The notes beneath the pieces are model-generated. The model saw only the letters and a program-made list of their open reading frames with translations, did not search any database and was not told where the DNA came from. DNA of 64,000 nt, from assembly GCF_006716445.1 (NCBI RefSeq), contig NZ_VFPA01000001.1:868001-932000 (forward strand). The letters run 5' to 3'. Shown piece by piece: positions 56,480 through 64,000 of the stretch. Every line of letters starts with the position of its first letter. Within the stretch, counting starts at the first letter, position 1. Source of the DNA: Pseudonocardia kunmingensis. GTDB taxonomy: Bacteria; Actinomycetota; Actinomycetes; Mycobacteriales; Pseudonocardiaceae. The position numbers and the translations under genes are program-made.

Positions 56480-57982
56480 GTGCTGACCCGGCTGTGGCGC
56501 GACCCACCGCTCGCCGGGCGGTGGTCGGCCGCCGTGGCGATGGCGCTGCTCGGCCTGGGGCCCTTCGTCCTGTTCTCGACGGCGTCGTTCCCCCTCACCC
56601 CGGTGCTGAGCTCCGAGCTCGGCGCGGCACCCGGGGGCCTGCAACCGGCCACCGCCCTCGCCAACGCGGCGTACGCCCTCGGTGTGGTCGTGGCCGCCGA
56701 CCTCGTCCAGCGCCTGCCTGCGCACCGGCTCTACCTCGCCTGCACGTCGGGCTTCGCCCTGGGATCGGGGGTCGCCGCGCTGGCGCCGGGCGTCGCCTGG
56801 TTCACCGCGGGTCGGGTCGTCCAGGGCGCGGCCACCGGCATGTTGCTGGTCGTGGCGCTGCCCCCGCTGGTCACGCGGCACGGCGCCGCCCGGGTCCCGC
56901 TCACCGTCGCGCTGGTCAACCTGGGCCTGTTCGGCGGCGCCGCCGCCGGCACCACCGTCGGGAGCGTCCTGACCGGTCCCGGCCAGTGGCGCCTGCTGCT
57001 CGGCGCGCTGGCCGTCGTCGGGCTCGCCGGGTGCGCGGTCGGGGTGCTGGGGTTCGACCGCGCCGCGCCGCCCGCCCCGCGGATGGGTTTCGACTTCTCC
57101 GGCATCCCACTCGCCGCGGCGGCGACGGTGTTGCCGTTCGTCGGGGTGGGCCTGCTGGCCGGCGGCACGGGCCCCGTGGCGGTGCACGTCGTGGTGGTCG
57201 CTGCGGGCCTGGCCGCCCTCGTGGCGCTCGTCGTGCGCGAGTACCGCAAGGAGCAGGCGCTGATGCCGGTGCGGCTGATCGCGCACACCCTGCCCGTCAC
57301 GGGCATCGGCAGCGCCATGCTCGCCGGGGCCGGCTTCACGGCGCTGGTGGAGCTGTCGGTGATCCGCCTGCGCGACGTCGACGGGCTGAGCGCGCCCGTG
57401 GTGGGTGGCGTGCTCGGGACGCAGGTGGCCGGCATGGCGGTCGCGCTCTGGCTGATCACCCGCGTGCTCCCCACCCGCTGGCTGCCCGTGCTCGTGCTCG
57501 GCGGGCTGCTGACGATCTCCGCCGCCGGGGTCCTGCTGGCGGGCGCGGGCGTATTGCCCGCCGTGCCCGTCGCCGCGGGCGTCGGTCTGCTGCTGGGCCT
57601 CGGCGCGGGCGCGGGCGTCGGACCGGGCCTGTTCCTCGGCGCCCTGAGCGTGCCGGCACCGCGGCTGGGTCCGGCGTTCGCCCTCGTGCAGCTGCTGCGC
57701 GTGGAGGCGGCGTTCCTGTTCGCCCCGCTGGTGATGCGCCTGGCCACCGCGGTGCCCGACACGGCCACCGGCGTCCGGCAGGTCGCGGTGGTCGTCGCCG
57801 CCACGACGGCGGTGGGCGCCGTGCTGCTCACCGGAGTGCTGCTGCTGGGCGGCTCCCGCCCGCAGGCCCCGGACCTGCGGCGCTGGGTGGACGGCGACGG
57901 CCCGGCCTACCTCTCGCCCCCGGTGGCGGCGCTCCTGCGCCGCCGCGACGGGCGACCGGTCGCCGATCACGACCGTTCCTAG
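56480..57982 (+). CDS. MFS transporter
   Basis: 500 residues with about fourteen hydrophobic segments, compatible with the 14-helix drug-exporter class. The conserved loop after helix 2 reads VVVAADLVQRLPAHRLYLAC, less basic than the standard GxxxDRxGRR, and AGRVVQGAATGMLLVVALP is present in helix 4. Substrate is not predictable. GTG start, weak ribosome-binding site. The stop is 13 bp from the end of the convergent flavin-type gene. Confidence 0.83.
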   Translation: MLTRLWRDPPLAGRWSAAVAMALLGLGPFVLFSTASFPLTPVLSSELGAAPGGLQPATALANAAYALGVVVAADLVQRLPAHRLYLACTSGFALGSGVAALAPGVAWFTAGRVVQGAATGMLLVVALPPLVTRHGAARVPLTVALVNLGLFGGAAAGTTVGSVLTGPGQWRLLLGALAVVGLAGCAVGVLGFDRAAPPAPRMGFDFSGIPLAAAATVLPFVGVGLLAGGTGPVAVHVVVVAAGLAALVALVVREYRKEQALMPVRLIAHTLPVTGIGSAMLAGAGFTALVELSVIRLRDVDGLSAPVVGGVLGTQVAGMAVALWLITRVLPTRWLPVLVLGGLLTISAAGVLLAGAGVLPAVPVAAGVGLLLGLGAGAGVGPGLFLGALSVPAPRLGPAFALVQLLRVEAAFLFAPLVMRLATAVPDTATGVRQVAVVVAATTAVGAVLLTGVLLLGGSRPQAPDLRRWVDGDGPAYLSPPVAALLRRRDGRPVADHDRS

Positions 57983-57995
57983 TGGTCCCCGCCGG

Positions 57996-58778
57996 CTAGG
58001 CGCCGCGCTCGGCGGCCGCGATCCCCCGCCGGCAGCCGCGCTCGAGCGCCCGTGACCGCCGCAGCCGCTCCAGCAGGCGTGGCGGACGCGGGTCCAGCCC
58101 GGGGACGCCCTCGCGGGAGGTGACCTCGAGCCGGTCGCCGCGCAGGTGCCCGCGCACGCCCCAGCTCGCCCAGCGCTCCCGGTCCGGGGAGAAGTCGTGC
58201 CCGTGGGCCAGCACCGGTGCCCCGTCCCCGCGCAGGGCGCCGGTGCCGCGCAGCGCGACCTGGCTGCCCGACCAGTCGTCGGCCGTGGCCACGTCCAGTC
58301 GCAGACCCGTCCCGTCGTCGCGCACCAGCAACGCGTCGCGGGCGGCGTCGCGGCGCGGCGCGAGCTCGTGCACGCGGTGGACGCGATCCAGGCGTACCAC
58401 GATGCGCGCGACGTACCACCAGTTCTCCCGGCGCAGTAGCAGCGAGTCGGCCAGCGCGCGCGAGGGCGGGAACTTGCGCAGCTCCTGGGTGAGCAGCGCC
58501 TCGTCCAGGGCGGGATGCTCGACGACCCCGGCCGTGCCCACCACCGCCGCGGCGTCCGCCCCGGCGGGCAGCACCCGGCCATCCGTCACGGCGAGGGCGA
58601 CCTCCCCGGCTCCGGCGAGCGACGCGACCGTCTCCGCGCGGTCGTAGGTGATCGCCGCACACGGCACCTCCCCGTCCAGCAGCGGGATCACGGTCATCGC
58701 CGCGGGGGACCCGGAGCCGTCGATCCACGCGATCTCCGCGCAGGTCGCGCGTCTCCATAACGGGACGAACTCGTTCAC
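57996..58778 (-). CDS. Pyridoxamine 5'-phosphate oxidase-like (split-barrel) protein
   Basis: 260 residues. AEIAWIDGSGSPAAMTVIPLLDGEVPCAAITYDRAETVASLAGAGEVALAVTDG reads as the start of a flavin or heme split-barrel, followed by a region specific to actinobacteria (WWYVARIVVRLDRVHRVHELAPR). Function and cofactor are not clear. GTG start after GGAAGG. It is divergent from cstA with 72 bp between starts. Confidence 0.65.
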   Translation of the reverse strand: MNEFVPLWRRATCAEIAWIDGSGSPAAMTVIPLLDGEVPCAAITYDRAETVASLAGAGEVALAVTDGRVLPAGADAAAVVGTAGVVEHPALDEALLTQELRKFPPSRALADSLLLRRENWWYVARIVVRLDRVHRVHELAPRRDAARDALLVRDDGTGLRLDVATADDWSGSQVALRGTGALRGDGAPVLAHGHDFSPDRERWASWGVRGHLRGDRLEVTSREGVPGLDPRPPRLLERLRRSRALERGCRRGIAAAERGA

Positions 58779-58792
58779 TCGCCACCTTCCTC

Positions 58793-58811
58793 GCGGACTG
58801 TTAGCGTCCGC
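58793..58811. promoter_or_regulatory. Inverted repeat in the cstA control region
   Basis: GCGGAC (58793-58798) and GTCCGC (58806-58811) are perfect 6-base arms around TGTTAGC. The dyad lies 40 bp ahead of the cstA start and 15 bp ahead of the divergent gene. It would suit an operator controlling both genes. Confidence 0.4.
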
Positions 58812-58850
58812 TCACCTGAGTGATGCACGACCCGTGTTGGGGAGAGTTCG

Positions 58851-60559
<1,709 letters not shown>

Positions 60560-60563
<4 letters not shown>

Positions 60564-60835
60564 CGGGGTTCGGGCGGCGGGTCGCCGCAGGCTGGCGGGC
60601 CGTCGAACGGTTCCACGACGAGCTGTTCGTGGTGCCGTGGCGGCGGGCGGCCGCCCGCGAGGTGCGCCGCCAGGAGGACACGCTGCGCGCGCTCGTGCTG
60701 CTGGAGAGCCTCGGGGTGGACAACCCGGTCGCCTACGACACGCTCGACCTCGTCCCGTACCTGGTGACCGACCTGCACGAGTGGCACCGGCGGATGGGTC
60801 GCGCGGAGTTCGGCGACGCGGGCGTCTGCTGTTGA
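60560..60835 (+). CDS. Small Cys-Cys-terminal protein (cory-CC-star type) between cstA and ArsA2
   Basis: 91 residues: RVAAGWRAVERFHDELFVVPWRRAAAREVRRQEDTLRALVLLESLGVDNPVAYDTLDLVPYLVTDLHEWHRRMG, ending EFGDAGVCC. The last two residues are cysteines directly before the stop, as in the NCBI-named cory-CC-star proteins. E. coli YbdD and YjiX, partners of CstA and BtsT, also end in Cys-Cys. GTG overlaps the cstA stop; the stop overlaps the next TTG start. Confidence 0.8.
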
Positions 60836-61764
60836 CGGCGGCGGTGACGGCGCCGCTGCGGTTCCTCGGCGGCAAGGGCGGCGTCGGCAAGACCACGCTC
60901 GCGGCCGCGCTCGCGCTGCGCGATGCCGGGCGCGGGCTCCGCACGCTCGTCGTCTCGACGGACCCGGCGCACTCGCTCGGTGACGTTCTCGACCGCCCGC
61001 TCGGCGACGAGCCGCGCGCGGTCGCGCCCGGCCTGTGGGCCGCGGAGGTCAGCGGCGAGGCGCAGGCCGCGCGGCGGGTCGCGCAGATCGTGGACGACGC
61101 CGCCGAGTCCGTGCCGCGCGAGGTGCTGCCCGCCGTCCGCGCGCACCTGGAGCGCGCCGTCGCCAGCCCCGGCACCGTGGAGGCTGCGCTGCTGGACCGG
61201 CTCGCCGACCTCGTCGAGCAGGTGCCGTCGACGTTCGACCGGCTCGTGGTCGACAGCGCGCCCACCGGGCACATGCTGCGCCTGCTCACCCTGCCCGACC
61301 TCGTGACGCCCTGGATCGAGGGCCTTGCGCGCAGCCGTGAGCGCGCCCGCGACGCGGACCGCATGTTCGCCGGCATGCTCGGCCACCGCGCCGACGACCC
61401 CGACCCGCTGCTGGAGCGCCTGCACGCCCGCCGGGACCGGATGCGGACGCTGCGCACGCGGTTGCGCGCCGACGCGGCCGTGCACCTCGTCCTGGTGCCC
61501 GAGCGGCTCGTCTGGGCCGAGACGCAGCGCGCGATCGAGGCCCTCGACGAGGCCGGGATCCCGCTCGCGACCGCCGTCGTGAACCGGGTCGTCCCCGGGG
61601 ACGAGACCGGGCTGCTCGCCGTCACCCGCGCCGCTCAGGACGAGGTGCTGGGCGCCGTCCGCGCCCGGGTCGGGAACGCGGTGGAGATCCCCCTGCTGGC
61701 CGGCGGTCCCACCGGCGCCGCCGGGCTGACCGGCGTGGCGGCGCTGCTGGGAGACCTCGGCTGA
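60832..61764 (+). CDS. Second ArsA/GET3-like ATPase
   Basis: 310 residues: LRFLGGKGGVGKTTLAAALAL (P-loop), VVSTDPAHSLGDVL, LVVDSAPTGHMLRLLTLPDLV, then a helical region (MFAGMLGHRADDPDPLLERLHARRDRM) and LVLVPERLVWAETQRAIEALDEAGI with TAVVNRVVPG. It lacks the C-terminal beta domain of the first ArsA gene. The TTG start overlaps the CC-tail stop as TTGA; a GTG 12 bases later is possible. Target unknown. Confidence 0.83.
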   Translation: MTAAVTAPLRFLGGKGGVGKTTLAAALALRDAGRGLRTLVVSTDPAHSLGDVLDRPLGDEPRAVAPGLWAAEVSGEAQAARRVAQIVDDAAESVPREVLPAVRAHLERAVASPGTVEAALLDRLADLVEQVPSTFDRLVVDSAPTGHMLRLLTLPDLVTPWIEGLARSRERARDADRMFAGMLGHRADDPDPLLERLHARRDRMRTLRTRLRADAAVHLVLVPERLVWAETQRAIEALDEAGIPLATAVVNRVVPGDETGLLAVTRAAQDEVLGAVRARVGNAVEIPLLAGGPTGAAGLTGVAALLGDLG

Positions 61765-61785
61765 CCGGTGCGGGCCGGGGAGGCC

Positions 61786-62832
61786 CTACCGCTTCTGCGC
61801 GGTGGAGAACTCCACCCAGCGCGCCAGCAGGTGCTCCGCGGCTCCCGAGTCGACGGCCGCCGCGGCGCGGGCGAGCGCCGCGGGGAGGGCGTCGGCCAGG
61901 TGTGCGGTCGCCCCGTCGAACGCGACGAGCGCGCCGGCGGCGTTGAGCAGCACGGCGTCGCGCACCGGCCCGGCGCGGCCGGCGAGGAGGTCGCGGACGA
62001 CGTCGGCGTTGTCGGCGGGGCTGCCGCCGCGCAGGTCCTCGCGGGACGCCGGTGCGATGCCGAGGGCGGCCGGGTCGATGCTCTCCTGCCGCACCTCTCC
62101 CCCGCCGACGACCCACGCACTGGTGGTGGTCGTGGTGGTGAGCTCGTCGAGCCCGTCGTCGCCGCGCACCACGAGCGCCGAGGCACCGCGGCCGGCGAAC
62201 ACCTCCGCGAGCACCGGCGCGAGCCGGGCGTCGGCGCACCCGACGAGCGCCGCGAGCGGCTGGGCCGGGTTCGTGAGCGGCCCGAGCACGTTCATGGCGG
62301 TGGGGATGCCGATCTCGCGGCGCACCGGCGCCGTGTGCCGGAAGCTCGGGTGGAACACCGGTGCGAAGCAGAACCCGATGCCGACCTCCGCGACGCAGGC
62401 CTCCACGCCGGCGGGCGGCAGGTCGATGGCCACGCCGAGGGCCTCCAGCACGTCGGCCGCCCCGCTGGACGACGACGCGGCCCGGTTGCCGTGCTTGACG
62501 ATCGGCGCGCCGGCGGCCGCGACCACCACGGCGGTCATCGTGGAGATGTTGACGGTGTGCGCCTGGTCGCCACCGGTGCCGACGACGTCGACGGCCGGGC
62601 CGGGCACGGTGACCCGCCGGGCGTGGCGCAGCATCGCCTCGGCGAGGCCCGCGATCTCGGCGGCGGTCTCGCCCTTGGCGCGCAGCGCGACGAGGAACCC
62701 GGCCAGCTGCGCGGGGGTGGCCTCGGCCGAGAGCACCCGGTCCATCACCCAGGCGGTGTCGGCGGCGCCGAGGTGCTCGCCGCGGATCAGCCTGCCGAGC
62801 AGGGCAGGCCAGGTGTGCCCGGAGTCAGCCAC
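61786..62832 (-). CDS. trpD: Anthranilate phosphoribosyltransferase
   Basis: Attaches phosphoribose to anthranilate in tryptophan synthesis. The 348-residue protein has [18 protein letters not shown] (PRPP loop), [55 protein letters not shown] (anthranilate channel) and [12 protein letters not shown] with the Mg-binding acids. ATG start. It converges with ArsA2 across 21 bp and overlaps the upstream receiver-like gene by 8 bp. Confidence 0.95.
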   Translation of the reverse strand: MADSGHTWPALLGRLIRGEHLGAADTAWVMDRVLSAEATPAQLAGFLVALRAKGETAAEIAGLAEAMLRHARRVTVPGPAVDVVGTGGDQAHTVNISTMTAVVVAAAGAPIVKHGNRAASSSSGAADVLEALGVAIDLPPAGVEACVAEVGIGFCFAPVFHPSFRHTAPVRREIGIPTAMNVLGPLTNPAQPLAALVGCADARLAPVLAEVFAGRGASALVVRGDDGLDELTTTTTTSAWVVGGGEVRQESIDPAALGIAPASREDLRGGSPADNADVVRDLLAGRAGPVRDAVLLNAAGALVAFDGATAHLADALPAALARAAAAVDSGAAEHLLARWVEFSTAQKR

Positions 62833-63280
62833 GGCCGGAGCCGAGAGGCGCTCCGCCTGCGCTCCGCACCGCGGGCGCCGCGGACTTGCGCAGCACGTCG
62901 GCCACCGTCTCGGCGGCGGTGAGGGGGTCGAGCGGGTGCACGAGCACCGCGTCGGCCTGCGACCAGGTGGCGAGCCACCTGTCGTCGCGCCTGCGCACCG
63001 TGACGATGATCGGCGGGCAGTCGTCGATCTCGTTCTTGAGCTGGCGGGAGACGCCCATGCCGCCCGTGGGCTGTGCCTCGCCGTCGAGGATCGCGAGGTC
63101 GAGCCCGCCCGCGTCGGCGGCCTGGAGCACCTCGGCGATCCCGCCGGCCTCGACGAAGCGCACCCGGCCGAGATCCGGCGCGGGACGCCGGCCGATGGCC
63201 GAGATGATGGCCTCGCGGATCTCGGGACGGTGGCTGAACACCAGCACGGTCAGGTTCTCGCGCGCGACGGGGCTGCTCAC
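62825..63280 (-). CDS. Degenerate receiver-like (pseudo-response regulator) protein
   Basis: 151 residues with a receiver-type pattern: [57 protein letters not shown] and [22 protein letters not shown]. The usual acid pair at the end of strand 1 is replaced (SH), and the conserved lysine of strand 5 is histidine; only the phospho-acceptor-like Asp in ILDGEA remains. Phosphorylation is therefore doubtful. No output domain. GTG start; overlaps trpD by 8 bp. It is divergent from ctaE. Confidence 0.75.
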   Translation of the reverse strand: MSSPVARENLTVLVFSHRPEIREAIISAIGRRPAPDLGRVRFVEAGGIAEVLQAADAGGLDLAILDGEAQPTGGMGVSRQLKNEIDDCPPIIVTVRRRDDRWLATWSQADAVLVHPLDPLTAAETVADVLRKSAAPAVRSAGGAPLGSGRG

Positions 63281-63375
63281 ACCGACGAACTGTAGTGCGA
63301 GGCCCTCGCGGGCCCCGTGGTGCCCGGTCCGGGGGTAAGGACGACACGCTGTAGAAGATGGGTCATACTGCCCCG

Positions 63376-63981
63376 GTGACGACTGCGGCCCCCAACATCA
63401 GCGCGCGCATCCACTCGCTGAACCGCCCGAACCTGGTCAGCGTTGGCACCATCGTCTGGTTGTCCAGCGAGCTGATGTTCTTCGCCGGGCTGTTCGCGAT
63501 CTACTTCACGGCCCGCGCGCAGAACCCGCCGGCGGAGACGTGGCCGCCGGAGCCGACGCACCTGAACGTGCCGTACGCGCTCGTGGTGACGATCATCCTC
63601 GTGCTGTCGTCGTTCACGTGCCAGTTCGGCGTGTTCGCCGCCGAGAAGGGCGACGTGTTCGGGCTCCGCCGCTGGTACCTGCTCACCCTGGTGATGGGCA
63701 CGGTCTTCGTGATCGGCCAGGGCTACGAGTACTACCAGCTGGTGCACGAGGGCACCACGCTCTCGTCGAGCGCCTACGGCACGGTCTTCTACCTGACCAC
63801 CGGCTTCCACGGCCTGCACGTCATCGGCGGACTCGTCGCCTTCGTCTTCCTGCTGATCCGCACGAAGCTCAGCAAGTTCACGCCGCAGCAGGCCACCGCC
63901 GCGATCGTCGTGTCGTACTACTGGCACTTCGTCGACGTGGTGTGGATCGGCCTGTTCACCGTCATCTACTTCATCAAGTGA
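63376..63981 (+). CDS. ctaE: Cytochrome c oxidase subunit III
   Basis: 201 residues with five to seven helices: [90 protein letters not shown] and [23 protein letters not shown]. This is subunit III of the aa3 oxidase, in actinobacteria part of the bc1-aa3 supercomplex; qcrC usually follows, just outside the window. GTG at 63376 matches relatives; an ATG at 63358 is possible. Confidence 0.94.
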   Translation: MTTAAPNISARIHSLNRPNLVSVGTIVWLSSELMFFAGLFAIYFTARAQNPPAETWPPEPTHLNVPYALVVTIILVLSSFTCQFGVFAAEKGDVFGLRRWYLLTLVMGTVFVIGQGYEYYQLVHEGTTLSSSAYGTVFYLTTGFHGLHVIGGLVAFVFLLIRTKLSKFTPQQATAAIVVSYYWHFVDVVWIGLFTVIYFIK

Positions 63982-64000
63982 CCCCCGAGCGCTAAGGGCT

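Noticed and set aside
63340..63376. Leaderless promoter with CATACT just ahead of the ctaE GTG
   Set aside because: The hexamer is at a fitting distance, but no -35 is recognisable and an alternative ATG at 63358 exists.

Overview
This is a 64 kb stretch of a very GC-rich actinobacterial chromosome with frequent GTG/TTG starts and many 4-bp gene overlaps. Gene content and order follow the Mycobacterium tuberculosis block from wag31 (Rv2145c) to ctaE (Rv2193). The cell-envelope genes (MptA/B-type and PimB-type mannosyltransferases, FadD15) and the added carotenoid genes fit a member of the Pseudonocardiales or a related mycolata-like order. The genus is an inference, not a sequence match. I saw no rRNA, tRNA, insertion sequence, prophage or CRISPR array.

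Layout. (1) 1-19.7 kb, minus strand: the division and cell wall (dcw) cluster, transcribed mraZ-rsmH-(short ORF)-ftsL-ftsI-murE-murF-mraY-murD-ftsW-murG-murC-ftsQ-ftsZ-pgeF-yggS-sepF-yggT-wag31. It carries lipid II synthesis, the septal synthase FtsW/FtsI, the Z-ring and its SepF anchor, and the polar growth organiser. (2) 19.7-20.1 kb: a 472-bp divergent control region with a good mraZ promoter and three arrays of 10-bp-spaced GTGGGG boxes, the expected MraZ operator type. Two of the arrays face a divergent moxR-DUF58-transglutaminase operon (20.1-24.7 kb). (3) 24.9-29.1 kb: DUF3040 protein, methyltransferase, orphan ParA-like ATPase, and a two-gene HEPN/DUF6504 unit next to a perfect LexA (SOS) box. 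(4) 29.3-38.7 kb: LppM-like lipoprotein, MetF, then prenyl synthase-crtI-mannosyltransferase-crtB, a small DNA-binding protein and a PASTA Ser/Thr kinase. The two carotenoid genes interrupt the order conserved in mycobacteria. (5) 38.8-56 kb: class II DAHP synthase, ribonuclease, acyltransferase, glucokinase, ArsA-like ATPase, lipid-binding-fold proteins, long-chain acyl-CoA synthetase, PimB-like transferase, NlpC/P60 hydrolase, NYN-domain protein and a DnaQ-UvrC fusion. (6) 56-64 kb: Lrp-type sensor, MFS exporter, a coupled cstA-CC-tail protein-ArsA2 unit, trpD, a degenerate receiver protein and ctaE (cytochrome oxidase subunit III).

Most of the window is housekeeping envelope biology. The least explained material is the MraZ-box link to the MoxR operon, the SOS box, two ArsA/GET3-like ATPases each coupled to a small cysteine-pair protein, a short coupled ORF between rsmH and ftsL, and families of intergenic palindromes.
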